From NCBI RefSeq assembly GCF_002846495.1, contig NZ_PJNE01000001.1, forward strand, positions 1,240,001-1,304,000: a stretch of 64,000 bases of DNA, read 5' to 3'. The translations under genes were made by a program, and so were the position numbers. The DNA is from Phycicoccus duodecadis. Lineage in GTDB: Bacteria; Actinomycetota; Actinomycetes; Actinomycetales; Dermatophilaceae. The notes below the pieces were generated by a model that saw only the letters and a program-made list of their open reading frames with translations, made no database searches and was not told where the DNA came from. Below, in pieces: positions 20,253-32,761 of the stretch. The first letter of the stretch is position 1; each line of letters starts with the position of its first letter.

Positions 20253-20311
20253 CGGTGCGCATGGAAGGATAGCAAGCCGCATCCGAGACACCGAATCGAC
20301 GGGAGAGACCG

Positions 20312-20806
20312 ATGGCCGACAGCAGCTTCGACATCGCGAGCACCTACGACAAGCAGGAGGTCGCCAACGCCGTGAACACCGCGGCCAAGGAGATCGCCAA
20401 CCGCTATGACTTCAAGAACGTGGGTGCCCGGGTCGAGCTCTCGGACACGGTGATCAAGATGGAAGCCAACAGCGAGGAGCGCTGCAAGGCCGTGCTCGAC
20501 GTGGTCGAGACCTGGCTCATCAAGCGCGGCGTCTCGCTGAAGCACCTCGACATCCCGGAGGCCGGCCCGCGGCTCTCGGGCAAGGAGTACAAGCTCGACG
20601 TACCCCTCAAGGAGGGCATCTCGTCCGAGAACGCCAAGAAGATCACCAAGATCATCCGCGACGAGGGGCCCCGAGGCGTCAAGACCCAGATCCAGGGCGA
20701 CGAGGTACGCGTCACCAGCAAGTCGCGCGACGACCTCCAGGCGGTGCAGCGCCTGCTGAAGGACGCCGAGCTCGACGTCGCGCTGACGTACACCAACTAC
20801 CGCTGA
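20312..20806 (+). CDS. yajQ: YajQ-family nucleotide-binding protein
   Basis: 164 residues, the full family length: two YajQ-type alpha/beta domains. Recognisable segments are SSFDIASTYDKQEVANAVN at the N-terminus and GISSENAKKITKIIRDEG in the second half. YajQ proteins bind nucleotides, and c-di-GMP in some species; the role in actinobacteria is unknown. GGGAGAG precedes the ATG. It stands alone between tRNA-Tyr (minus strand) and the MoxR-type gene. Confidence 0.92.
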   Translation: MADSSFDIASTYDKQEVANAVNTAAKEIANRYDFKNVGARVELSDTVIKMEANSEERCKAVLDVVETWLIKRGVSLKHLDIPEAGPRLSGKEYKLDVPLKEGISSENAKKITKIIRDEGPRGVKTQIQGDEVRVTSKSRDDLQAVQRLLKDAELDVALTYTNYR

Positions 20807-20849
20807 CGCCCGGCGCGGTCCCGCCCTCCCGGCGGCGGGGTTCCTGACG

Positions 20850-20855
20850 TAGCGT
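20850..20855 (+). promoter_or_regulatory. -10 element of the MoxR-type gene (leaderless)
   Basis: TAGCGT ends six bases before the ATG at 20862. No ribosome-binding site is present, so transcription would start at or next to the start codon. The spacing matches the leaderless genes common in actinobacteria. Confidence 0.45.
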
Positions 20856-20861
20856 GAGTGG

Positions 20862-22250
20862 ATGAGCGTCCCTCCCGCCATCTCCACCGCCGGTGAGCTC
20901 CGCGCCGCCGGCCACGAGGCCCGGCCGCTGCGCGCCGAGCTCCGCGCCAACCTCCTCGCCGCGCTGCGCGAAGGGCGCGACCCCTGGCCGGGCCTGCACG
21001 GCTTCGCCCAGACCGTCATCCCCCAGGTCGAGCGGGCCCTGCTCGCCGGCCACGACATCGTCCTGCTCGGCGAGCGCGGGCAGGGCAAGACCCGCCTGCT
21101 GCGCAGCCTGGTCGGGCTGCTCGACGAGTGGACCCCTGTCATCGACGGCTCCGAGCTCGGCGAGCACCCCTTCGAGCCCATCACCGTCGAGTCGCGGCGC
21201 CGGGCCGCCGAGCTGGGCGACGCCCTCCCGGTCACCTGGCGCCACCGCGACGAGCGCTACGCCGAGAAGCTCGCCACCCCTGACACCAGCGTCGCCGACC
21301 TGATCGGCGACGTCGACCCGATGCGGGTGGCCGAGGGCCGCCGGCTCGGCGACCCCGAGACGATCCACTTCGGGCTCATCCCCCGCAGCCACCGCGGCAT
21401 CGTCGCGATCAACGAGCTGCCCGACCTCGCCGAACGCATCCAGGTCGCGATGCTCAACGTGATGGAGGAGCGCGACATCCAGATCCGCGGGTACGTGCTC
21501 CGGCTGCCCCTCGACGTCCTGGTGGTCGCGAGCGCCAACCCCGAGGACTACACCAACCGCGGGCGGATCATCACCCCGCTGAAGGACCGCTTCGGGGCCG
21601 AGATCCGCACCCACTACCCGCGCGAGCTCGCGGCCGAGGTCGCCGTCATCCGGCAGGAGGCCGACCTGGTCGCCACCGTGCCCGACGCGCTGGTCGAGAT
21701 CGTCGCGCGGTTCACCCGCGGCCTGCGCGCCTCGGGCTCGGTCGACCAGCGCTCGGGCGTCTCGGCCCGCTTCTCCATCGCCGCGGCCGAGACCGTCGCG
21801 GCCGCGGCGCTGCACCGCGCCAGCACCCAGGGCGAGGACCACGCCGTCGCGCGCGTCGTCGACCTCGAGGCCGCGCTCGAGGTGCTCCGCGGCAAGGTCG
21901 AGCTCGAGACCGGCGAGGAGGGCCGCGAGCGCGAGATCCTCGGGCACCTGCTCCGCACGGCCACCGCCGAGACCGCCCGGGCCCGCCTGGGCGGCATCGA
22001 CATGGCCGTGCTGGTCAGCGCCATCGAGGACGGCGCCATGGTCACCACCGGCGAGCAGGTCAGCGCCCGGGCCTTCCTCGACGCGCTGCCCGTGCTCGGC
22101 GAGTCCGAGCTCTACGACGCCATCGCCGAGCGCCTCGGCGCCGGCGACCACGGCGAGCGGGCCAGCGCCGTCGAGCTGGCGCTCGAGGGGCTGTACCTGG
22201 CGCGCCGCATCTCCAAGGACAGCGACGGCTCGGAGACCGTCTATGGCTGA
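20862..22250 (+). CDS. MoxR/ChlI-type AAA+ ATPase
   Basis: 462 residues. Walker A is GERGQGKT at about residues 70-77, and the sensor region reads VVASANPEDYTNRGRIITPLKDRFG, here in part (ASANPEDYTNRGRIITP). The C-terminal third is helical and acidic. The ATPase belongs to the group annotated as magnesium-chelatase-like or MoxR, which works with a VWA-domain partner as a chaperone/remodelling machine. The partner gene follows with an 8-base overlap, so the two are surely co-expressed. No chlorophyll or cobalamin genes are nearby, so chelatase activity is not supported. Confidence 0.85.
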   Translation: MSVPPAISTAGELRAAGHEARPLRAELRANLLAALREGRDPWPGLHGFAQTVIPQVERALLAGHDIVLLGERGQGKTRLLRSLVGLLDEWTPVIDGSELGEHPFEPITVESRRRAAELGDALPVTWRHRDERYAEKLATPDTSVADLIGDVDPMRVAEGRRLGDPETIHFGLIPRSHRGIVAINELPDLAERIQVAMLNVMEERDIQIRGYVLRLPLDVLVVASANPEDYTNRGRIITPLKDRFGAEIRTHYPRELAAEVAVIRQEADLVATVPDALVEIVARFTRGLRASGSVDQRSGVSARFSIAAAETVAAAALHRASTQGEDHAVARVVDLEAALEVLRGKVELETGEEGREREILGHLLRTATAETARARLGGIDMAVLVSAIEDGAMVTTGEQVSARAFLDALPVLGESELYDAIAERLGAGDHGERASAVELALEGLYLARRISKDSDGSETVYG

Positions 22251-24273
22251 GCGCCCGGTGGGCCGCCGGTCGCGGTTCACCCCCTACGACGGCGGAGACC
22301 CCCTGGCGCCGCCGGTCGACCTGCGCGAGGCGCTCGACGCCATCGGCGAGGACGTCATGGCCGGCTACTCCCCCGAGCGGGCGATGCGCGAGCTGCTGCG
22401 CCAGGGCACGCGCGACCGCACCGGGCTCGACGAGCTGGCCCGCCGCGTGGCCGAGCGGCGCCGCCAGCTGCTCAAGGAGCACTCCCTGGACGGCACCATG
22501 GAGGAGGTCCGGCGGCTGCTCGACGAGGCCGTGCTGGCCGAGCGCAAGCAGCTCGCCCGCGACCTCGACGACGACGCGCGCTTCGCCGAGATGCGCATCG
22601 GGAACCTACCGCCCACCCCGGCCGCCGCCGTCACCGAGCTCTCCGACTACCCGTGGCGCTCGAGCGAGGGCCGCCAGAAGTACGACGAGATCAAGGACCT
22701 GCTGGGGCGCGAGCTGCTCGACCAGCGCTTCGCGGGGATGAAGCAGGCCCTCCAGAACGCCACGGACGAGGACCGGGCCGCCGCCCAGCAGATGCTGAGC
22801 GACCTCGGCGACCTGCTCGAGGCCCACGCCCGCGGCGACGACACCACCCAGCAGTTCCAGGACTTCATGGAGCAGCACGGCGAGTACTTCCCCGAGAACC
22901 CCCAGTCGGTCGAGGAGCTCGTCGACAGCCTCGCCCAGCGCGCCGCGGCCGCCCAGCGGATGCTGCAGTCGATGTCGCCCGAGCAGCGCCAGGAGCTGAT
23001 GGAGCTCTCGCAGCAGGCGTTCGGCTCCCCCCAGCTGATGGACCAGCTGGCGCGCCTCGACGGGCTGCTCCAGGACCTGCGCCCCGGCGAGGACTGGGGC
23101 GGCAGCGAGCGCTTCGAGGGCGAGCAGGGGCTCGGCCTCGGTGACGGCACCGGCGTCCTCCAGGACCTCGCCGAGCTCGACGCCCTCGCCGAGCAGCTGT
23201 CGCAGTCGGGCCCGGGCGCGCGGATGGACGACGTCGACCTCGACGCCCTCGCCCGCCAGCTGGGCCCCGACGCCACGGTCGACGCCCGCGCCCTGGCTGC
23301 CCTCGAGAAGGCGCTGCGCGACAGCGGGATGCTGACCCGCTCGTCCGACGGCAGCCTGCGCCTGTCACCGAAGGCGATGCGCGAGCTGGGCCGGTCGCTG
23401 CTGCGCGACGTCGCGGGGCGGCTCTCGAACCGTGGCGGCCAGCGCGACGTGCGCCAGGCCGGGGCGGCCGGCGAGCAGAGCGGCGCCACGCGGCAGTGGG
23501 AGTTCGGCGACACCGAGCCCTGGGACACCACCCGCACCCTGACCAACGCCATGACCCGCACCGTCTCGGCCGGCGGCGACCCGCGCGCGGGGATGCGGCT
23601 CGACATCCGCGACGTCGAGGTCCAGGAGACCGAGGCCCGCACCCAGGCCGCGGTGGCGCTGCTGGTCGACACCTCGTTCTCGATGGCGATGGACGGGCGC
23701 TGGGTGCCGATGAAGCGCACCGCCCTGGCGCTGCACCAGCTGATCTCGACCCGCTTCCGCGGGGACCACCTCGAGCTCATCGCCTTCGCCCGGCACGCCC
23801 GCACGATGGACATCGACACCCTCACCGCGCTCGACGCCGAGTGGGACAAGGGCACCAACCTGCACCACGGGCTGCTGCTGGCGAACCGGCACTTCCGGCG
23901 CTACCCCAACGCCCAGCCGGTGCTCCTGGTGGTCACCGACGGCGAGCCGACCTCGCACCTCGAGCCCGGCGGCGAGGTGTTCTTCGACTACCCGCCGCAC
24001 CCGCGCACCCTCGCGCTGGCCGTCCGCGAGCTCGACGCCGCGGCCCGGCTGGGGGCCCAGACCACGTTCTTCCGCCTCGGCGAGGACCCGGGCCTGGCCC
24101 GGTTCGTCGACTCCATGGCCCGCCGCGCCGACGGCCGGGTGGTGGCGCCCGAGCTCGGCGACCTCGGAGCGGCCGTGGTCGGCTCCTACCTGGGCGGGCG
24201 CACCGGGGGCCAGGCGGCCTTCGGCGGGTCCTACCGCGACCTGTTCGGCGGCCGCGGCTACTGGGCCGGCTGA
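22243..24273 (+). CDS. VWA-domain partner of the MoxR-type ATPase
   Basis: 676 residues. Residues 1-450 are helical, rich in charged residues and glutamine, with several coiled-coil-like stretches. The C-terminal von Willebrand A domain starts at about 470 with the metal-site motif DTSFSM (residues about 475-480) and later VVTDGEPTS. Such proteins couple to the upstream AAA+ protein to insert metals or remodel a target. GGAG precedes the ATG, which overlaps the ATPase stop by eight bases. It converges with the glycosyltransferase gene, leaving only four bases between stops. Confidence 0.85.
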   Translation: MAERPVGRRSRFTPYDGGDPLAPPVDLREALDAIGEDVMAGYSPERAMRELLRQGTRDRTGLDELARRVAERRRQLLKEHSLDGTMEEVRRLLDEAVLAERKQLARDLDDDARFAEMRIGNLPPTPAAAVTELSDYPWRSSEGRQKYDEIKDLLGRELLDQRFAGMKQALQNATDEDRAAAQQMLSDLGDLLEAHARGDDTTQQFQDFMEQHGEYFPENPQSVEELVDSLAQRAAAAQRMLQSMSPEQRQELMELSQQAFGSPQLMDQLARLDGLLQDLRPGEDWGGSERFEGEQGLGLGDGTGVLQDLAELDALAEQLSQSGPGARMDDVDLDALARQLGPDATVDARALAALEKALRDSGMLTRSSDGSLRLSPKAMRELGRSLLRDVAGRLSNRGGQRDVRQAGAAGEQSGATRQWEFGDTEPWDTTRTLTNAMTRTVSAGGDPRAGMRLDIRDVEVQETEARTQAAVALLVDTSFSMAMDGRWVPMKRTALALHQLISTRFRGDHLELIAFARHARTMDIDTLTALDAEWDKGTNLHHGLLLANRHFRRYPNAQPVLLVVTDGEPTSHLEPGGEVFFDYPPHPRTLALAVRELDAAARLGAQTTFFRLGEDPGLARFVDSMARRADGRVVAPELGDLGAAVVGSYLGGRTGGQAAFGGSYRDLFGGRGYWAG

Positions 24274-24277
24274 TCCC

Positions 24278-26593
24278 CTACCGCGGCGACCGGGTCGGCG
24301 TCGGCAGCGACGTCGGCCGGCCGGGCGGGGTGGACGGGCGACCCGTGGGCGTGGGCCGGGCCGTGGGGCTCGGCGTGGCCGTGGGCGATGCGGTGGCGCT
24401 GGGGGTCGCTCCCGGGTTCGGGGTCGCTCCCGGGTTCGGCGTCGGTCCTGGGGTCGGCGCCGCCGTGACACTGCGCGTGGCGGTCGGGGTCCCGGGCCCC
24501 ATCGGGCCGGTGCCACGGGTCGGCGTGGACGTCGTCGAGGTCGATGGCCGTGGGGCGTCCGGTTCCCCGGAGGCGTCCGGGCGCGCGACGCCGCCCGGGG
24601 CCGGCAGCGCCGGGGTGGTCGGCTGCTGCACCGACCCGGGCTGGACGACGAGCACCAGCAACGCGGTGGCCACGGAGGCCGCCAGCAGGGCCGGCACGGA
24701 CACCGGGCCCCGGCGCCACCATCCGCGGCGTCGCTCCCGGGTGCGCCGGGCCCGCAGCTCGGCCGGCAGGTCGGCTCGCATGGCGCGGATGGTGTGCAGC
24801 GGCGCGGCCAGCCAGCCGAGCACGGGCAGGACCAGGAGCAGGGTGAGCGCCAGCGACCCCGTGCCCGGCCGGCGGAGCAGCGCGACGGCCGCCGCCAGCC
24901 CCGCCAGCAGAACCAGCAGCGACTCTGCCCTGTTGGCGCGCAGCGCATCCGACCAGCGCACCCGCTCGCTGACCTTCGGCGTGCGCAGGAAGACCCCGGC
25001 CGGCTCGACCAGCCCGCGCACGCTGGCCTGGGTGACCACGAGGGCAAGAGAGGCCCACACCAGGTAGGCGCCAACGGCGTCGCGCACGGTCGCGGCGTGC
25101 TCGGGCACCGCCCGGGAGGCGGCCCGCACGCCCCCGACCGCGCGGAGCACCCCGAGCAGGACCAGGGCGGGCACCGCGACCACGAGCAGCCCTGCGAGCC
25201 GGCCGACGGCGAAGCCGCCCCCGAACGCGAGGTCGACGAGCGCGGCCATCACCACGAGGGCGAAGGCGACACCCAGCAGGTCGCCGAACCATTGGATCCC
25301 CCCGAGGAGGTAGCCCAGACGCTGCGCCGGGGTCAGGCTCGTGCCGCCGAGCAACAGGGCGCGCGCGTGCCGCCGCAGGATCTGCATCCCCCCGAAGCAC
25401 CAGCGGAAGCGCTGGCGCTTCAGGGCCTCGAACGTGAGCGGCATGATGCCGCGGCCGAAGGCCCGGTCCAGGTGGCGACCGCTCCAGCCGGCGGCCAGCA
25501 GCCGGAGCGAGAGCTCGGCGTCCTCGGTGACGCACCACTCGTCCCAGCCGCCGACCTCGACCAGGGCGCGGCGCCGGACCAGCCCCATCGTGCCGCCGAA
25601 GATGGCGGCGTCGCGCTCGTCGCGCGAGGGCTGGGAGACGGCGAAGAAGTAGTCGTAGGAGTGGTAGAGGCTGCGCAGGTACTGCGCCCCCTCCCAGTCG
25701 CGGTAGTCCTGGGGCGACTGCACGAACGCCACCCGCTCCTCGGCGAAGGGCGCGCTCGCCACGGTGAGCCAGTCGGGGTCCACCTGGTAGTCGGCGTCGA
25801 CCACACCGACGAGCTCGGTGCGCGGGTCGACCTGCTCGAGTGCGAAGTTCAGGGCCCCGCTCTTGAAGCCGGGCCAGTCGAGCAGTCGGTGGAAGCGCAG
25901 CACGTCGGGGTAGCGGGCACAGAAGGCCTCGACCGGCGCCACCAGCTCGTCGTCGTCGGTGTTGTTGTCGACGACCAGCACCTCGTAGGCGGGGTACTCC
26001 ACCGCCAGCAGCCGCTCGAGGGTCTGCACGACCATCTCGGGCGGCTCGTTGTGGGTGGGGACGTGGATGCTGACGAACGGCTCGCGCCCGGGCGCCGCCG
26101 AGGTCACGACGGTCGTGGCGCGGCGCACCCACCGGCGCGAGCCCAGGGCGTCGTGCAGTTCGTAGGAGTAGGAGACGAACAGCACGAAGGCGGCCACCTC
26201 GAGCGCCAGCAGCAGCCAGGCCCCCAGCGCGGCACCGCCGTGCAGCCCCGAGGTAAGGGTCCACCGGCCCATCGCCGCCAGGTAGGCGAGCCCGGCGGTG
26301 ACGCCCATCGACCAGCTGGCGTGGGCCGCGGCGCTCCAGCGCGCACTGAGCCGCAGGTGCGGGAGGGTCGCGAGCCAGACCGCCGCCCCGGCGACCAGGA
26401 GGGAGCGGGCGCCGGCCCATGGCGAGAGCACCAGGGCCGCGAGCGCCACGGCGGGCCCTGGTGCCAGGGCGCGCCCCAGCAGGCCCGCGGGGGCCGCATG
26501 ACTCCGGCGAACCCCAGCGCGGCGGCCGGTGGCCAGGAACGTGAGGGTCGCCGCCACCAGGGCGACGACGGCCAGGGCCACGGCGAGGGTCAC
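24278..26593 (-). CDS. Membrane family-2 glycosyltransferase with Pro/Thr-rich tail
   Basis: 771 residues. About four membrane segments precede a cytosolic GT2 domain with PTHNEP (about 178), DADYQVD (about 264), TEDAE (about 355) and RQRFRW (about 394), the D,D,D,QxxRW set of processive cellulose/hyaluronan synthase-like enzymes. More membrane segments follow. The last about 100 residues are a Pro/Thr/Ser-rich, low-complexity tail containing a tandem PNPGAT repeat, probably outside the membrane. It likely makes a cell-surface polysaccharide; the product is unknown. The start is GTG at 26593, without a strong ribosome site. Confidence 0.82.
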   Translation of the reverse strand: MTLAVALAVVALVAATLTFLATGRRAGVRRSHAAPAGLLGRALAPGPAVALAALVLSPWAGARSLLVAGAAVWLATLPHLRLSARWSAAAHASWSMGVTAGLAYLAAMGRWTLTSGLHGGAALGAWLLLALEVAAFVLFVSYSYELHDALGSRRWVRRATTVVTSAAPGREPFVSIHVPTHNEPPEMVVQTLERLLAVEYPAYEVLVVDNNTDDDELVAPVEAFCARYPDVLRFHRLLDWPGFKSGALNFALEQVDPRTELVGVVDADYQVDPDWLTVASAPFAEERVAFVQSPQDYRDWEGAQYLRSLYHSYDYFFAVSQPSRDERDAAIFGGTMGLVRRRALVEVGGWDEWCVTEDAELSLRLLAAGWSGRHLDRAFGRGIMPLTFEALKRQRFRWCFGGMQILRRHARALLLGGTSLTPAQRLGYLLGGIQWFGDLLGVAFALVVMAALVDLAFGGGFAVGRLAGLLVVAVPALVLLGVLRAVGGVRAASRAVPEHAATVRDAVGAYLVWASLALVVTQASVRGLVEPAGVFLRTPKVSERVRWSDALRANRAESLLVLLAGLAAAVALLRRPGTGSLALTLLLVLPVLGWLAAPLHTIRAMRADLPAELRARRTRERRRGWWRRGPVSVPALLAASVATALLVLVVQPGSVQQPTTPALPAPGGVARPDASGEPDAPRPSTSTTSTPTRGTGPMGPGTPTATRSVTAAPTPGPTPNPGATPNPGATPSATASPTATPSPTARPTPTGRPSTPPGRPTSLPTPTRSPR
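24402..24437 (-). repeat. Tandem 18-bp repeat in the glycosyltransferase tail
   Basis: Two perfect adjacent 18-bp copies (24402-24419 and 24420-24437) encode PNPGAT twice in the low-complexity tail. They are a candidate length-variable site through slippage or unequal recombination. Confidence 0.85.
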
Positions 26594-26668
26594 GGCGTGA
26601 TTGTGCCCGGGGCCGGGGCACCCCGTCGACGTGCGCGCGCCGGGGGCTGTAAAGGCCCCTCAGCGCCC

Positions 26669-26712
26669 ACGGGTCGGGTGGGTCCGCCCGGAGGCGGTCC
26701 CACCCGACCCGT
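26669..26712 (-). terminator. Strong hairpin after the subtilisin gene
   Basis: The 14-bp perfect arms ACGGGTCGGGTGGG (26669-26682) and complement (26699-26712) are extended after one mismatch by a further 5-bp inner stem with a four-base loop. It lies 33 bases beyond the stop of the S8 peptidase gene and before the start region of the glycosyltransferase gene. Confidence 0.8.
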
Positions 26713-26744
26713 CGGGTACTCGCTGGGTGGTGCGGGTGGGGCGG

Positions 26745-28289
<1,545 letters not shown>

Positions 28290-28366
28290 ACGGATGTTCC
28301 TCCTGGGTACGGGCCGGTGGGCCGCGGTGGAGTCATGTGGGTGGGGCCACTCTGGCCGAGAACGCT

Positions 28367-28386
28367 TCCTGAGAGGGCTTTCAGGA
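28367..28386. promoter_or_regulatory. Inverted repeat upstream of the S8 peptidase
   Basis: TCCTGA (28367-28372) and TCAGGA (28381-28386) form a 6-bp palindrome with an 8-base spacer, about 80 bases upstream of the peptidase start in the 158-base gap after pepN. It could be an operator or a weak pepN terminator. Confidence 0.3.
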
Positions 28387-28447
28387 CCACTCGGTTCGCG
28401 ACGCGTCCCATCCACTCCGGAGACCACCCCCGGGATGCCCCGCCCGG

Positions 28448-30928
<2,481 letters not shown>

Positions 30929-30961
30929 GCCCCCACCCAACCAGACGGCGTCCTGGCCCCC

Positions 30962-30967
30962 TAGGCT
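30962..30967 (+). promoter_or_regulatory. -10 element of nagB
   Basis: TAGGCT lies eight bases upstream of the nagB ATG. This is the position expected for a leaderless transcript, and no Shine-Dalgarno sequence is seen. Confidence 0.45.
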
Positions 30968-30975
30968 GGCCGACG

Positions 30976-31764
30976 ATGGAGATCCTGGTCAGCCCCGACC
31001 CCGCCGCCACCGCGCGCCGTGCCGCCGACGTCGTCCTGGCCGGGCTGGCCCGCCGGCCGGGCCGCGACCCCGTCCTGGGACTCGCGACCGGCTCGTCGCC
31101 GCTGGGCCTCTACCAGGAGCTCGGGCGGGCGGTGGCCGAGGGCCGGGCCGACTTCTCGACCGCGCACGGCATCGCGCTCGACGAGTACGTGGGGCTGCCC
31201 CCCGGCCATCCCGAGGGCTACCGGCAGGTGCTGCTGCGCGAGGTGTGCGACGTCATCGGCCTCTCCCCCGACCGGCTGGCCGTGCCCGACGGGTCGGCCA
31301 CCGACGAGGCGTCGCTCGTCGCCGCGGCCACGGCCTACGAGGAGCGCATCGCGGCCCTCGGGGGGGTCGACGTGCAGATCCTCGGCATCGGTGCCAACGG
31401 CCACCTGGGGTTCAACGAGCCCGGCTCGGCGCTGGCGTCGCGCACCCGCGTCAAGCGCCTCTCCGAGCGCACCCGGCGCGACAACGCCCGCTTCTTCACG
31501 GGACTCGACGACGTGCCGACCCACTGCCTGACCCAGGGCCTCGGCACCATCCTCGGCGCCCGGCGGCTCGTGCTGGTGGCCACCGGCGACGGGAAGGCCG
31601 ACGCCGTGGCCGCGGCGCTCGAAGGGCCCCTGACCGCCTCGGTGCCGGCCTCGGTGCTGCAGTGGCACCCCGACACCGTGGTGTGCCTCGACGAGGCGGC
31701 GGCGGCCGGGCTGCGCGGGCGCCAGTACTACGACGACTCCGCCGCCGGCCTCCCCTCCCGCTGA
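30976..31764 (+). CDS. nagB: Glucosamine-6-phosphate deaminase
   Basis: 262 residues, normal for NagB. It converts glucosamine-6-phosphate to fructose-6-phosphate and ammonia. Signature parts seen are GLATGSSPLGLY (phosphate loop), LDEYVGLP (catalytic Asp region) and GIGANGHLGFNEPG (catalytic His). No nagA or sugar transporter is adjacent, so it stands alone here. It converges with htpX across a perfect hairpin terminator. Confidence 0.92.
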   Translation: MEILVSPDPAATARRAADVVLAGLARRPGRDPVLGLATGSSPLGLYQELGRAVAEGRADFSTAHGIALDEYVGLPPGHPEGYRQVLLREVCDVIGLSPDRLAVPDGSATDEASLVAAATAYEERIAALGGVDVQILGIGANGHLGFNEPGSALASRTRVKRLSERTRRDNARFFTGLDDVPTHCLTQGLGTILGARRLVLVATGDGKADAVAAALEGPLTASVPASVLQWHPDTVVCLDEAAAAGLRGRQYYDDSAAGLPSR

Positions 31765-31781
31765 CGCCTCCACCCTCGAAC

Positions 31782-31821
31782 GTGTGTGAAGACCGTCGGG
31801 ATGCCGACGGTCTTCACACAC
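31782..31821. terminator. Perfect 18-bp hairpin between nagB and htpX
   Basis: The arms GTGTGTGAAGACCGTCGG (31782-31799) and exact complement (31804-31821) enclose a four-base GATG loop. It sits between convergent stops and can terminate both genes. Confidence 0.9.
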
Positions 31822-31830
31822 CTTCGGGGG

Positions 31831-32718
31831 CTACGGGTTGATGCGGTGCCCGTAGGCCATCTGCTCGAGCCGGGCGATGCGCTCGGCCATCGGCGGGTGG
31901 GTCGACATCATCCGCGACACGTCCTGGGCCCGGAACGGGTTGGCGATCATCATGTGGCTGGCGTTGACCAGCTGCTGGCTGGGGGCCAGCGGGGCCCGCG
32001 CGACGCCCTGCTCGAGCTTGCGCAGGGCGCTGGCCAGGGCCAGCGGGTCACCGGTGAGGGTGGAGCCGTCCTCGTCGGCGTCGTACTCGCGAGTGCGCGA
32101 GATCGCCATCTGCACGAACACCGCGGCGATGGGGGCCAGGATGGCCAGCGCCAGGCCGGCGATCGGGTTGCGGTCCTCGTCGCTGCTGCCGCCGCCGAAG
32201 ATGGCGCCGAAGGCGAGGAACTGGCCGATGGAGGAGATGACGCCGGCGATGGCGGCCGCGACCGAGCCGGTGAGGATGTCGCGGTTGTACACGTGCATCA
32301 GCTCGTGGCCGAGGACCCCGCGCAGCTCGCGCTCGTCGAGCAGGCCGAGGATGCCCTCGGTGCAGCAGACGGCGGCGTGCTCGGGGTTGCGCCCGGTGGC
32401 GAAGGCGTTGGGCGCCTGCGTGGGTGAGACGAAGAGACGCGGCATCGGCTTGCCGGCGCGGGTCGAGAGCTCGCGCACGATCCGGTACATCGCCGGCGCC
32501 TGGGCCTCGGTGACCGGGTAGGCGTGCATCGCCTTGATGGCGAGCTTGTCGGAGTTCCAGTAGCCGTACGCGGTGGTCCCGAGGCCGATCACGGCGAACA
32601 CCAGGATGAAGGCGCTGTTGCCCGTCGAGCCCGCGATGACGTAGCCGATGGCGAGCAGGATGGCCCAGAGCCCGCCCAGCAGAGCGGCGGTCTTCAGGCC
32701 GTTGAAGTGGTTGTGCAT
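31831..32718 (-). CDS. htpX: HtpX membrane zinc metalloprotease
   Basis: 295 residues, M48 family. There are two N-terminal membrane segments, then the zinc site HELMH (about 137) with AISRTREYDADEDG supplying the third ligand glutamate, and two further hydrophobic segments between them (VAAAIAGVISSIGQF, AILAPIAAVFVQM). It takes part in quality control of membrane proteins under stress. The start is ATG at 32718, with the gene 43 bases downstream of nuoN in the same orientation and possibly read through from the nuo operon. Confidence 0.92.
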   Translation of the reverse strand: MHNHFNGLKTAALLGGLWAILLAIGYVIAGSTGNSAFILVFAVIGLGTTAYGYWNSDKLAIKAMHAYPVTEAQAPAMYRIVRELSTRAGKPMPRLFVSPTQAPNAFATGRNPEHAAVCCTEGILGLLDERELRGVLGHELMHVYNRDILTGSVAAAIAGVISSIGQFLAFGAIFGGGSSDEDRNPIAGLALAILAPIAAVFVQMAISRTREYDADEDGSTLTGDPLALASALRKLEQGVARAPLAPSQQLVNASHMMIANPFRAQDVSRMMSTHPPMAERIARLEQMAYGHRINP

Positions 32719-32761
32719 GTGGGGTGAACGCCTCCGGTGCGCGTTTCAGTTCCGGCCCGGC

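Noticed and set aside
20862..24273. Magnesium chelatase (BchI/BchD)
   Set aside because: The ATPase/VWA pair resembles that architecture, but no tetrapyrrole or photosynthesis genes are nearby; a MoxR-VWA machine is the safer reading.
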